A model generated the notes under the pieces. The model did no database searches, was not told where the DNA came from, and saw only the letters and a list, made by a program, of their open reading frames with translations. From Pelomonas baiyunensis (GTDB lineage: Bacteria; Pseudomonadota; Gammaproteobacteria; Burkholderiales; Burkholderiaceae_C), in assembly GCF_043555935.1 (NCBI RefSeq), contig NZ_JBIGIB010000007.1:1-64000 (forward strand): a stretch of 64,000 nucleotides of DNA, read 5' to 3'. The position numbers and the translations under genes were made by a program. Shown in pieces: positions 26,027-33,927 of this stretch (the stretch's first letter is position 1; each line of letters starts with the position of its first letter).

Positions 26027-27124
26027 TCAGCAGGTGGGAGAGGCGACAAAGCCCGTCACTTCCAGGCCATAGCCGGTCATGCTGGGCATGCGACGGGGGC
26101 TGCCCAGCAGCTTCATGCGGTGCACGCCCAGCGCCTTCAAGATTTGTGCGCCCACGCCGTAGGTGCGCAAATCCATGGCGCCCTTGGCGGCTGGTGCCGC
26201 ATCGCTGCTCTGGATACGGGCCAGCACGCCCGCCGGGCTCTCGCCGCAATTCAGCAGCACGGCCACGCCCGCCGGGCTGGCCTTGAGCGCTGCCAGCGCG
26301 GCCGGCAAGCCCCAGGAGTGCCCGCAGCTGCCGGCTTCCAGCAGGTCCAGCACCGACAGCGGCTCGTGCACGCGCACCAGCACTTCGTCATGGGGCTGCC
26401 AAGCCCCGTGGCTGAGGGCCAGGTGGGTTCCGCCCGTGCGGTCCGTGAAGACCTGGCACTGGAATTCGCCTTGGGCCGTGGTCAGCGAACGCTCGGCCAC
26501 CCGGGTGATCAGGCTTTCGTTGCGGCTGCGGTACTCGATCAGGTCGGCGATGGTGCCGATCTTCAGGCCGTGTTCCTGCGCAAACACCTCCAGGTCGGGC
26601 AGACGGGCCATGGTCCCGTCGTCCTTCATGATTTCGCAGATCACCGACGTGGCGGACAGCCCCGCCATGCGGGCGAGGTCACAACCCGCCTCGGTGTGCC
26701 CGGCGCGCATCAGTACGCCGCCGTCCTGCGCTTGCAGCGGGAAGATATGGCCCGGCTGCACCAGATCGGCCGCCTTGGCGCCCGGCGCCACCGCGGCTTG
26801 CACGGTGCGAGCGCGGTCTGCGGCAGAGATGCCGGTCGTCACGCCCGTGGCGGCTTCGATGGACACGGTGAAGGCCGTGCCGTGCTGCGTGCCATTGCGG
26901 CGCGTCATGGGCGGCAGTTGCAGGCGTTCGCAGTGTTCGCGCGGCAGGGTCAGGCAGATCAGGCCGCGCCCGTACTTGGCCATGAAGTTGATGGCTTCAG
27001 GCGTGACGCAATCGGCGGCGAGCACGAGATCGCCCTCGTTTTCGCGGTCTTCCTCGTCCACAAGAATGACCATGCGACCGGCCGCCATGTCGGCGACCAA
27101 CTCTGGAATGGGGGAGATGGGCAT
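26027..27124 (-). CDS. ribBA: DHBP synthase with degenerate RibA-like domain (RibBX type)
   Basis: The N-terminal domain (about 1-205) is an intact 3,4-dihydroxy-2-butanone 4-phosphate synthase: DEEDRENEGD, RNGTQHGTAFTVSIEA, HTEAGCDLARMAGL. The C-terminal domain (about 206-365) aligns in outline with GTP cyclohydrolase II (VLVRVHEPLSVLDLLE; MDLRTYGVGAQILKALGV; NPKK-equivalent LLGSPRRMPSMTGYGLEV) but lacks the zinc-binding Cys set expected after RVHSEC, and the segment around it is rewritten. It therefore probably makes only DHBP, like the RibBX hybrids described in some proteobacteria, with GTP cyclohydrolase II encoded elsewhere. Confidence 0.9.
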   Translation of the reverse strand: MPISPIPELVADMAAGRMVILVDEEDRENEGDLVLAADCVTPEAINFMAKYGRGLICLTLPREHCERLQLPPMTRRNGTQHGTAFTVSIEAATGVTTGISAADRARTVQAAVAPGAKAADLVQPGHIFPLQAQDGGVLMRAGHTEAGCDLARMAGLSATSVICEIMKDDGTMARLPDLEVFAQEHGLKIGTIADLIEYRSRNESLITRVAERSLTTAQGEFQCQVFTDRTGGTHLALSHGAWQPHDEVLVRVHEPLSVLDLLEAGSCGHSWGLPAALAALKASPAGVAVLLNCGESPAGVLARIQSSDAAPAAKGAMDLRTYGVGAQILKALGVHRMKLLGSPRRMPSMTGYGLEVTGFVASPTC

Positions 27125-27148
27125 AGCCAGTGATTGTAGGTGGCGACC

Positions 27149-28180
27149 CTAGGTTGGACGCAGGCGAAGCCGCAGATCCTGGCCGATGGGTGTGGCTTCC
27201 AGGAATTGCCAGCGTGTGGCCGTGTCAAGCCCGGCCAGTTCCTGCAAATGCGCCAGCGGCATGCCGGGGCCGATCAGCAGGGGCGCCATGTAAATGAGCA
27301 ATTCGTCGGCCAGTCCGGCGGCGAGCACGGCCCCGGTCAACCGAGCGCCGGCTTCGACATGCACTTCGTTGATGCCTTCGGCGCCGAGATCCTGCATCAA
27401 CTGCGCCAAGTCCACGTGGCCAGGCCCCAGCACCCGGGCTTGGCCCGGAGCCTCCAGCACACGGGCATCGGTGGGCATTTGGCCGTGCGGGTCGAGCACC
27501 ACGCGCAAGGGTTGGTGCGCAGTCGGCACCAGGCGCACGTCCAGGCGCGGGTTGTCGGCCAGCACCGTGCCCATCCCGGTCAGGATGACACCGGCACGAC
27601 GCCGCCAGGCGTGGCCATCGGCCCGGGCCGCATCACCGGTGATCCAGTGGCTGCGCCCGTCGGGCAAAGCGGTGCGGCCGTCCAGCGATACGGCCGACTT
27701 GACCCGCACGAACGGCCGGCCTCGCTGCATGCGCGAGAAAAAGCCGATGTTCAGTTCGCGCGCCGCGGTGGCGATTGCCGGGTCGGCTTCGTCGACTTGA
27801 ACGCCGGCGGCGCGCAGGCGAGCCAGGCCCTGGCCAGCAACCGCGGGGTTGGGGTCTTGAATGGCGGACACCACGCGCGCAATGCCGGCGTTGATGAGTG
27901 CATCGCAGCAGGGTGGCGTGCGGCCGTGGTGAGAGCAGGGCTCCAGCGTCACCACAGCCGTGGCGCCGCGCACATCGTGCCCGCGTGCTGCGGCGTCGCG
28001 CAGCGCCATCACCTCGGCATGCGCCTGCCCGGCCGCCTGGGTGTGGCCGCTGCCCAATTCCCGCCCGTCGGGCGCCAAGATCACACAGCCGACACGCGGG
28101 TTGGGGTCGGTGAGGCCGATGGCACCTTCGGCCAGGGCCAGGGCGCGTTGAAGCGCAGCCTGCAATGGAGGAAACAGCAT
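27149..28180 (-). CDS. ribD: bifunctional riboflavin deaminase/reductase RibD
   Basis: RibD carries out the deamination and the side-chain reduction in riboflavin synthesis. The deaminase domain (about 1-145) has the zinc motifs HAEVMAL and PCSHHGRTPPCC. The reductase domain (about 150-343) has FVRVKSAVSLDGRTALPDGRSHWIT and GMGTVLADNPRLDVR. It lies 24 bases upstream of ribBX. Only 62 bases separate it from pilV upstream; I see no FMN riboswitch in that gap or before ribBX. Confidence 0.95.
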   Translation of the reverse strand: MLFPPLQAALQRALALAEGAIGLTDPNPRVGCVILAPDGRELGSGHTQAAGQAHAEVMALRDAAARGHDVRGATAVVTLEPCSHHGRTPPCCDALINAGIARVVSAIQDPNPAVAGQGLARLRAAGVQVDEADPAIATAARELNIGFFSRMQRGRPFVRVKSAVSLDGRTALPDGRSHWITGDAARADGHAWRRRAGVILTGMGTVLADNPRLDVRLVPTAHQPLRVVLDPHGQMPTDARVLEAPGQARVLGPGHVDLAQLMQDLGAEGINEVHVEAGARLTGAVLAAGLADELLIYMAPLLIGPGMPLAHLQELAGLDTATRWQFLEATPIGQDLRLRLRPT

Positions 28181-28242
28181 CCCGGCAGTCTAGCCAGGGC
28201 GCCTGCGGTGCGGCCGATGCCCTTGCGCCAAGCGCTGCGTCG

Positions 28243-28749
28243 TCAGGGCGCGGGCGAGGGCGCGACGGCCAGTGCGGCGGCAAAGATCGGGTCCACCTCG
28301 GCAATCACCGCATCCAGTTGCACCTGCTGCGGCGTGCCAGCCCGGTCCGTCCAACGCACGCCCACGCGCACCAGGCGGCCGCGGCCCGCGGTAGGCAGGG
28401 GCATCACGGTGTGCTGCACGTGGAATGTGGTGTTGGAGTCGGGGGGCGTCACGGGCAGCGGCTGGGACTGGTCGGTGATGTCGGCGTAGGCGCGGGTTCC
28501 GGGCGGGGTGGCGGCCGTGCGCGACAGCACGCCAAAGCTGCGCAGCGTGGCCAACTCGGCCCGCGCCAGCGTCAGGGCTTCGCTGCGTTGGCGCGCCACT
28601 TCCGTGGAATGCCGCGCGCCGGTGATCAGGCCCACCAGCGCCAGCATGCCGGCGGCCATGATGAGCAGCGCCACCAGTGCTTCGACCAGGCTCGCCCCCT
28701 GCTGGGTGGGGCTGCGGCTCACGGCGGTTGAATTGCGGGCAAGGGGCAT
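28243..28749 (-). CDS. pilV: type IV pilus minor pilin PilV-like
   Basis: A 168-residue minor prepilin. The leader ends in QQG (Gly18), followed by ASLVEALVALLIMAAGMLALVGLI with Glu at +5. The pattern is that of PilV/GspI proteins. ATG at 28749 lies 7 bases after the pilX stop. It is the last gene of the fimT-pilE-pilW-pilX-pilV group, whereas pilV usually comes near its beginning. Confidence 0.87.
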   Translation of the reverse strand: MPLARNSTAVSRSPTQQGASLVEALVALLIMAAGMLALVGLITGARHSTEVARQRSEALTLARAELATLRSFGVLSRTAATPPGTRAYADITDQSQPLPVTPPDSNTTFHVQHTVMPLPTAGRGRLVRVGVRWTDRAGTPQQVQLDAVIAEVDPIFAAALAVAPSPAP

Positions 28750-28756
28750 CAACGTC

Positions 28757-30055
28757 TCACTGGGTTTCAAGGTCTTGCCAACCACCGGACACACGCACGT
28801 AGCTGCCGACTTGGTTGCGCAGCGCGTCGGCGATTGGGCCATTCCACTGCAACTGCGCAGCCCCCTCCAGGTGCATGTCGCCCAGGGCCAGCAACATGCC
28901 GTTCAGCTGTGCGGGTGCTGGGCCGAGGTTGCTCCAGTGCACATCACCCAGCACCACCAGCAACCCGTTGAACTGCAGCGGGCCGGTGAGGTGGGCATCG
29001 CCGGCCACCACCAGCACCAAAGGCGCTGCAGAGGTGCCCAGCACGCCGCCGCCCGTCCAGCGAAGCGGACCGTCCACCCACAGCATGCGAGATCCTGCCG
29101 CTTCGGCGGCATGCAGCGCTGCGGCGCAATCGGTCACGGGGCATGCCACCTCGCGCAGCGCGGGGTGCTGCCGGTAGCGCTGCGGCAGCCAGCCCATATG
29201 TCCGTGAAAGAGGCGGTCCACCGTGAGCGCTGACACCGCCCCATCGCTGAACCGTTTGCCCTGCGCCACGGTCATCCCAGGGCGGGTTGCAAGGCGGCTG
29301 TCGTCCAGCGCGGGAGACGACTGGCCCGACAGCACCAGTTGACCGGAGCCGGCCGGGTCGGTGTTTTGCAGGGCGAGGCTGGCGCCCGCTTTCAGCGTGA
29401 GGTGGCCGCGAACCGTCAGCGGCACGTTGGGCGGCGTCGGCACGGCAGCCACAAACCCCACGGCAGCCCGCTGACGGCTCACGGCCAACGCGGACTCGCT
29501 GCGCGTTTGCGCTGACGCTTGGCAGGCATCCGCAGCGGCCTCGGTGCACCCCCAGGACTCGATGATCCAGCTGCCGAGGTGAGGGTTCGGTTGATCCACA
29601 CCCAGGGCCAGCGCGAAGCTGGGGGTGTAGTCCGCGCCAGCGGCCGCGGCGGCCGCGGGCGTTCGGCTGCCGGGTGCCGGGCAGCGGCACTCCAGCCCCG
29701 CAGCGGTGCGGGTGCAGTCCACCACCCATTGGCCGGCGGGCGCCTTGGGTTCGGTGCGCCGGTTAGCCGCGGAGACCGTCAGGTACCGGTCCACGAAACG
29801 CTGCCCTTGCAGGGCGGGCTTGCATTGGCTGTCGATCGCACCGGCATTGAGCAGGGCCACCGCCCAGTCGATGCCAGCTTCAACCATCTCGTCGGCCAGC
29901 GCGCCCCGGTAGTGGTGGCCGGCCATGCGTTGTTCCAGCATCAACGTTCTGGCGGCGAACGTCGAGATCAGTCCCATCACGAGAAACAGCCCGATGACGA
30001 TGGCCAGGGTGCCCAGGCCGTGTTGTTCGCCGTGAGGCTTGGGTGTGCGCTTCAT
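28757..30055 (-). CDS. pilX: large PilX-like pilus assembly protein
   Basis: A 432-residue PilX-type protein. The N-terminus MKRTPKPHGEQHGLGTLAIVIGLFLVMGLISTFAARTLM forms the PilX membrane/pilin helix; AARTLMLEQRMAGHHYRGALADEMVEAGIDWAVALL is the typical continuation. PilX proteins are commonly near 200 residues. The extra C-terminal half (about 210-432) has stacked beta strands (VRGHLTLKAGASLAL, GPLQFNGLLVVLGDVHW, LNGMLLALGDMHLEGAAQLQWNGPI) recalling the polymer-like repeats in bactofilins and some adhesins. It overlaps the pilW stop by ATGA. Confidence 0.82.
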   Translation of the reverse strand: MKRTPKPHGEQHGLGTLAIVIGLFLVMGLISTFAARTLMLEQRMAGHHYRGALADEMVEAGIDWAVALLNAGAIDSQCKPALQGQRFVDRYLTVSAANRRTEPKAPAGQWVVDCTRTAAGLECRCPAPGSRTPAAAAAAGADYTPSFALALGVDQPNPHLGSWIIESWGCTEAAADACQASAQTRSESALAVSRQRAAVGFVAAVPTPPNVPLTVRGHLTLKAGASLALQNTDPAGSGQLVLSGQSSPALDDSRLATRPGMTVAQGKRFSDGAVSALTVDRLFHGHMGWLPQRYRQHPALREVACPVTDCAAALHAAEAAGSRMLWVDGPLRWTGGGVLGTSAAPLVLVVAGDAHLTGPLQFNGLLVVLGDVHWSNLGPAPAQLNGMLLALGDMHLEGAAQLQWNGPIADALRNQVGSYVRVSGGWQDLETQ

Positions 30056-30816
30056 GGGCAACTCCCGCCGATGGCATCCGCGCGCAACTTCTCGGACACC
30101 GTCACGGTGCGGGTGAGTGCAGCGTCAGCCGCAGCGTGCGCTTTGATCGTGAATGTCACCCGGCGCACGGCCGATTGGGGGCAGGGCGTGCCGGCATCGC
30201 AAGCGCACAGGTCATCCAGGGGTACGGGTTGGCTGTCCACCTGTGCCGTGAATGCGTCGATGACCACGAGGTCCGGGTCGGTGATGGGCTGCCAGTTTGG
30301 CTGCCCGTTGGCGGCACCCAGCTGCAGGTACAGGGTACGGTTGTTGAGCCGCACGCCGAATTCCTCGTTGGCGGCCACCACATTGGTCCCGTTCATCGCA
30401 GCGGCTCCCACGGCGCGGGCGTAGCGGTATTGCAGTTCGGTGCCGCCGGCCAGGGTTTGCAAGGTTTCGTAGGGACTGGCTTGGGCCAGCCGGGCGGGTT
30501 GCGGTTGGCCAGCCACGAGGTGCGGCGGCGCCCACACGCCATTGGCAGCCACCCCACGAAAGCCGGCTCGGCGCAAGTCGCGTTGCAGCAATTCGGCCGC
30601 GGTGCGCAGGTCTTGTTGAAGCTGGACTTCCAGCATCAGGCGGCGATGCTCATGGATCTGACGCGTGGCCGTGGCGACCGCGCCCACAGCAACGAGCAAC
30701 CCCACCGTGAGACCGATCATCAGCTCTACCAGCCCCATGCCGCGCTGATCGAGGCCGGGCGTGCGACTGCGGTGAGCTGGAGCCTGGAGTGACATCTGGG
30801 CAACTCCCGTGCTCAT
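30052..30816 (-). CDS. pilW: type IV pilus minor pilin PilW-like
   Basis: A 254-residue minor prepilin. The leader ends QRG (Gly26), followed by MGLVELMIGLTVGLLVAVGAVATAT with Glu at +5. LQQDLRTAAELLQRDLRRAGFRG is the diagnostic PilW/GspJ stretch. A C-terminal CACDAGTPC cluster may form disulphides. ATG at 30816 overlaps the pilE-like stop (ATGA), and its own stop overlaps pilX (ATGA). Confidence 0.88.
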   Translation of the reverse strand: MSTGVAQMSLQAPAHRSRTPGLDQRGMGLVELMIGLTVGLLVAVGAVATATRQIHEHRRLMLEVQLQQDLRTAAELLQRDLRRAGFRGVAANGVWAPPHLVAGQPQPARLAQASPYETLQTLAGGTELQYRYARAVGAAAMNGTNVVAANEEFGVRLNNRTLYLQLGAANGQPNWQPITDPDLVVIDAFTAQVDSQPVPLDDLCACDAGTPCPQSAVRRVTFTIKAHAAADAALTRTVTVSEKLRADAIGGSCP

Positions 30817-31310
30817 TTCGGCCAGCACAGCGCCGTGGTGTCACGCGACTGACCGGTACCGTCCGGGTCGCCGGTGGCGGTGTAGCTGGGGATGGCGCCC
30901 ACCACGGTGAGGGTGAAGCGCTGGCAGCTGCGGTCGCTGGCTTGACGCCCGCCCGCGGTTGGCGTGGCGACGGCGATGTAACCTGTGTCGAAACTGCCGT
31001 TGGCCCCGGCGCCCGTGAGGGTGATTTGGTAATGGGACGTGAGCCGGGCCATGTCCAGCTTCAGGTCGTTCTGGAGCGAGCTGGCGTAGGCCGGCGCGTT
31101 GCTGCGGTATCGCTCCTGCGCCTGCAGGATGGTGGTCAGGGCGGCCAGCGCATCGGCGCGGCGGCTGCGTTGCACCTGGGCGCTGTAGGCGGGGTAGGCC
31201 ACGGCGGCAAGCACCGCGGCAATCACGGTGGCGAGCATCAGCTCCACCAAGGTGAAGCCACGTTGAGCGCGGGCGGGCGAGGGCGTCGACACGGGGCAGC
31301 TCCTTGTCAT
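30813..31310 (-). CDS. pilE: type IV pilin PilE-like
   Basis: A 165-residue type IV pilin-like protein: leader ending QRG (Gly18), then FTLVELMLATVIAAVLAAVAYPAYSAQVQRSRRADA with Glu at +5. The AYPAYSAQVQRSRRADA sequence after the helix is typical of PilE-type minor pilins in betaproteobacterial fimT-pilV-W-X clusters. Two Cys (SDRSCQRF and TTALCWPK) probably form the C-terminal disulphide. It overlaps fimT and pilW by 4 bases each. Confidence 0.87.
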   Translation of the reverse strand: MTRSCPVSTPSPARAQRGFTLVELMLATVIAAVLAAVAYPAYSAQVQRSRRADALAALTTILQAQERYRSNAPAYASSLQNDLKLDMARLTSHYQITLTGAGANGSFDTGYIAVATPTAGGRQASDRSCQRFTLTVVGAIPSYTATGDPDGTGQSRDTTALCWPK

Positions 31311-31852
31311 GCGCACTTGGGCAGGCGGGCCAGGCGCTCGCCGACGTAGCAGCTGCGCACGCGGCCGGTGATGGCCACCACCTGGCGGATGCCGCTGCCA
31401 TCGGCCAAGCGAGCTTCCACGGAACCGGTTTGCGTGACCAGCCCCTGGCGATGCTGGAACTCCAGCGATTCGGCATTGCTGCTCAATTGCACGGGGTGGC
31501 CGCTGCCCAGCCATTCCGCCCGCAGCACCGCGCTGCTGCTGGACTGGCAAACGGCGCGGCCACCCGTGCAATCGCAGTCGCCCTTGGTGCCGGTGTGCAT
31601 CACGTAGCAGGCGTTGGCGCCCTTGCCACTCACCCGGAAGTGCACGGGGTGGCCCAGCCGCACGGCCTCGGCGCGGGCATAGCGCAGGTCAGTGGCCAGC
31701 GTTTCGGCGGTGGTGCGCAGCTTCTGCTGTTGATGGAACTTCGCGAACGACGGCAGCGCCTGGCTCGCCAGCACCGCGCAGATGCCCATGGCGCTGCAGG
31801 CTTCAACGAGCGTGAATCCGCGTTGGCGTCGGTGTTGAGGGGCGGTGTTCAT
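31307..31852 (-). CDS. fimT: minor pilin FimT/GspH-like
   Basis: A 181-residue GspH/FimT-family pseudopilin. The leader ends in RQRG (Gly12), then FTLVEACSAMGICAVLASQALPSF with Glu at +5. The globular part has LATDLRYARAEAVRLGHPVHFRVSG, typical of FimT. A Cys cluster (GDCDCTGGRAVC) is unusual and could form a knotted loop. FimT proteins in other bacteria can bind DNA during natural transformation; that role is not shown here. It is the first gene of the minor pilin group. Confidence 0.87.
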   Translation of the reverse strand: MNTAPQHRRQRGFTLVEACSAMGICAVLASQALPSFAKFHQQQKLRTTAETLATDLRYARAEAVRLGHPVHFRVSGKGANACYVMHTGTKGDCDCTGGRAVCQSSSSAVLRAEWLGSGHPVQLSSNAESLEFQHRQGLVTQTGSVEARLADGSGIRQVVAITGRVRSCYVGERLARLPKCA

Positions 31853-31910
31853 GCGGCGTTCCAGAGTTCGTTGACTGTGGAACGCACTGTAGAAATCGCC
31901 GCCGCACATG

Positions 31911-31957
31911 CCTCTCCCCCGGAGGGCGGTGGGCCGACACAGACGGAGGGGGAGGGG
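31911..31957. repeat. imperfect inverted repeat between nrdR and fimT
   Basis: CCTCTCCCCC (31911-31920) pairs with GGGGGAGGGG (31948-31957) with one mismatch, leaving a 27-base GC-rich loop. The element lies in the 157-bp gap between nrdR and fimT, both on the minus strand. It could be a weak terminator after nrdR or a dispersed GC-rich repeat. No T-run follows on the minus strand. The rest of the gap holds a TACAGT that might serve as a -10 for fimT. Confidence 0.35.
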
Positions 31958-32009
31958 CAGCCGGCATCCCCCGGCGGATCACCCGAAGGTGGGAAGGGTT
32001 TCCCCGGAG

Positions 32010-32453
32010 TCAGATCTCGCGGATCAGCTGACGGAACTCGTCCACGTCCTCAAAGCTCCGGTAGACGGACGCGAAGCGGACATAGGCCACCTTGTCGATG
32101 CGCTTGAGTTCCCGCATCACCAGCTCACCGAGCCGGGTGGAGGCGATTTCTCGTGCGCCGGAGGCCAGCAGTTTTTCTTCAATGCGATTGATAGCGCCGT
32201 CGATTTGCTCAACGCTCACCGGGCGCTTGCGCAGCGCCAATTGCATGGAGGCGCGAAGTTTGGACGCATCGAAGTCGGCACGGCGGCCGTCTTTTTTGAC
32301 CACCGACGGCAGGGCGATGTCCGCCCGCTCGTAGGTGGTGAATCGTTTGTCGCAAGACAAGCACCGGCGCCGGCGCCGAACCACGTCGCCCTCATCCGAT
32401 TCCCGGGTTTCAACGACCTGGGTCTCGGTGTGAGAGCAAAAGGGGCAACGCAC
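32010..32453 (-). CDS. nrdR: ribonucleotide reductase regulator NrdR
   Basis: NrdR is an ATP/dATP-sensing repressor of ribonucleotide reductase genes that binds NrdR boxes. The 147 residues contain a zinc ribbon (CPFC near 3-6 and CLSC near 31-34, followed by DKRFTTYER) and an ATP-cone (about 49-139, VVKKDGRRADFDASKLRASMQLALRKRPV). Position directly downstream of glyA (20-base gap, same strand) is conserved in many betaproteobacteria, so it probably shares the glyA transcript. Confidence 0.96.
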   Translation of the reverse strand: MRCPFCSHTETQVVETRESDEGDVVRRRRRCLSCDKRFTTYERADIALPSVVKKDGRRADFDASKLRASMQLALRKRPVSVEQIDGAINRIEEKLLASGAREIASTRLGELVMRELKRIDKVAYVRFASVYRSFEDVDEFRQLIREI

Positions 32454-32473
32454 GGCGCGGGTGCTTCAGCCGA

Positions 32474-33727
32474 TCAACCGCGGTAGACCGGGAACGCGGC
32501 GGTCAGGGCCGCCACCTTTTCGCGCACCGCAGCCAGGTTGGCTTCGTCGTGCGGCTTGTCCAGCACATCGGCGATCAGGTGGGCCGTGGCGCGCACTTGG
32601 TCTTCCTTGAAGCCGCGCGTCGTCATGGCCGGCGTGCCGAGGCGGATGCCGCTGGTCACCATGGGCTTTTGCGGGTCGTTCGGGATGCCGTTCTTGTTGC
32701 AGGTCATGTGGGCGGCGCCCAGGATGGCCTCGGCTTCTTTGCCCGTCAGGTTCTTGGGGCGCAGGTCGACCAGCATGACGTGGCTTTCCGTACCGCCCGA
32801 CACGATGCGCAAGCCACGCTCGATCAGCGTCTCAGCCAGCACCTTGGCGTTCTTGACCACCTGTTCCTGGTAAGCCTTGAACTCGGGCGTCAGCGCCTCC
32901 TTGAAGGCCACGGCCTTGCCGGCGATGACGTGCATCAGCGGGCCGCCTTGGATGCCGGGGAAGATGGCCGAGTTGATCTTCTTGGCGATGTCTTCCTTGT
33001 TCGTCAGGATGATGCCGCCGCGCGGGCCGCGCAGGCTCTTGTGCGTGGTGGAGGTGACGACGTCGGCGTGCGGCAGCGGGTTGGGGTACACGCCCGCGGC
33101 GATCAGGCCGGCGTAGTGGGCCATGTCCACCATGAAGTAGGCGCCGATTTCCTTGGCGATCTTGCCGAAACGCTCGAAGTCGATGCGCAACGAGTAGGCA
33201 GACGCACCAGCGATGATCAGCTTGGGCTTCTTCTCGCGGGCCAGGGCTTCCATCGCGTCGTAGTCGATGGCTTCATTGGCGTCCAGGCCGTAGCTGATGA
33301 CGTTGAACCACTTGCCGCTCATGTTCAGCGACATGCCGTGCGTCAGGTGGCCGCCTTCGGCCAGGCTCATGCCCATGATGGTGTCGCCAGGCTGCAGCAG
33401 CGCGAAGAAGACGCCCTGGTTGGCTTGCGAGCCGGAGTTGGGCTGCACGTTGGCGAACTCGGCGCCGAACAGTTGCTTCACACGGTCGATGGCCAGTTGC
33501 TCGGCCACGTCCACGTATTCGCAGCCGCCGTAGTAACGCTTGCCGGGGTAGCCCTCGGCGTACTTGTTGGTGAGCTGGCTGCCTTGGGCTTCCATCACGG
33601 CCGGCGAGGTGTAGTTCTCGCTGGCGATCAATTCGATGTGGTCTTCCTGGCGGCGGGTTTCGTTCTGGACAGCGGTCCAGAGTTCCGGGTCGACCAGGGC
33701 GAGGGTGGAGGTGGTGCGGTCAAACAT
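32474..33727 (-). CDS. glyA: serine hydroxymethyltransferase
   Basis: GlyA interconverts serine and glycine, charging tetrahydrofolate with a one-carbon unit. The 417-residue PLP enzyme has the family marks IELIASENYTSPAVMEAQGSQLTNKYAEGYPGKRYYGGCE, the PLP-Lys in TTHKSLRGPRGG, and the C-terminal SGIRLGTPAMTTRGF. Upstream on the same strand is a ZTP riboswitch, so expression should rise when 10-formyl-THF is short. nrdR follows it in the same direction. Confidence 0.97.
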   Translation of the reverse strand: MFDRTTSTLALVDPELWTAVQNETRRQEDHIELIASENYTSPAVMEAQGSQLTNKYAEGYPGKRYYGGCEYVDVAEQLAIDRVKQLFGAEFANVQPNSGSQANQGVFFALLQPGDTIMGMSLAEGGHLTHGMSLNMSGKWFNVISYGLDANEAIDYDAMEALAREKKPKLIIAGASAYSLRIDFERFGKIAKEIGAYFMVDMAHYAGLIAAGVYPNPLPHADVVTSTTHKSLRGPRGGIILTNKEDIAKKINSAIFPGIQGGPLMHVIAGKAVAFKEALTPEFKAYQEQVVKNAKVLAETLIERGLRIVSGGTESHVMLVDLRPKNLTGKEAEAILGAAHMTCNKNGIPNDPQKPMVTSGIRLGTPAMTTRGFKEDQVRATAHLIADVLDKPHDEANLAAVREKVAALTAAFPVYRG

Positions 33728-33789
33728 GGCAGTGTTTCCGAAGGTCAGGCGGTGAATCCCGGGCGCTCACGAGCGGGCGTGACAAACCA

Positions 33790-33898
33790 GGCTGCCCAGG
33801 CGAACGGCTGAAAGCGATTCGCGAGAACCGCCTCACGCTCCCCGGTGGTGGCCCACCTCAGGGCAGCGGGTGCCCCTGATCGCCAGTCGCGTGAAGCC
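33790..33898 (-). promoter_or_regulatory. ZTP (pfl) riboswitch controlling glyA
   Basis: Read on the minus strand, the leader contains the conserved blocks of the ZTP/pfl riboswitch in order: CGCGACTGGCGA (33880-33891), then GGTGGGCCACCACC and GGGGAGCGTGAGG (33831-33857), and after a variable linker GCCGTTCGCCTGGGCA (around 33793-33808). An extra GC hairpin sits between the first two blocks. The RNA senses ZTP/ZMP, the alarmone for 10-formyl-tetrahydrofolate shortage, and glyA is a well-known target class. About 65 bases separate it from the glyA start; a hairpin around GCTCGTGAGC there may form part of the expression platform. Confidence 0.92.
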
Positions 33899-33900
33899 CC

Positions 33901-33927
33901 AGTGTAGTGCAGGGTTCAGTGCAGCAA
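33901..33927 (-). promoter_or_regulatory. possible glyA promoter
   Basis: On the minus strand TTGCTG (33922-33927) and TACACT (33901-33906) lie 15 bases apart, with a predicted start near 33894, just at the beginning of the riboswitch. The spacing is shorter than ideal. The site overlaps the last codons of the lytic transglycosylase gene. Confidence 0.3.

Noticed and set aside
28181..28242. Possible FMN riboswitch before ribD
   Set aside because: The gap is only 62 bases and lacks the conserved FMN-aptamer blocks; the gap before ribBX is 24 bases.
32549..33811. 420-codon plus-strand frame opposite glyA
   Set aside because: Wholly antisense to an unmistakable glyA and its riboswitch.
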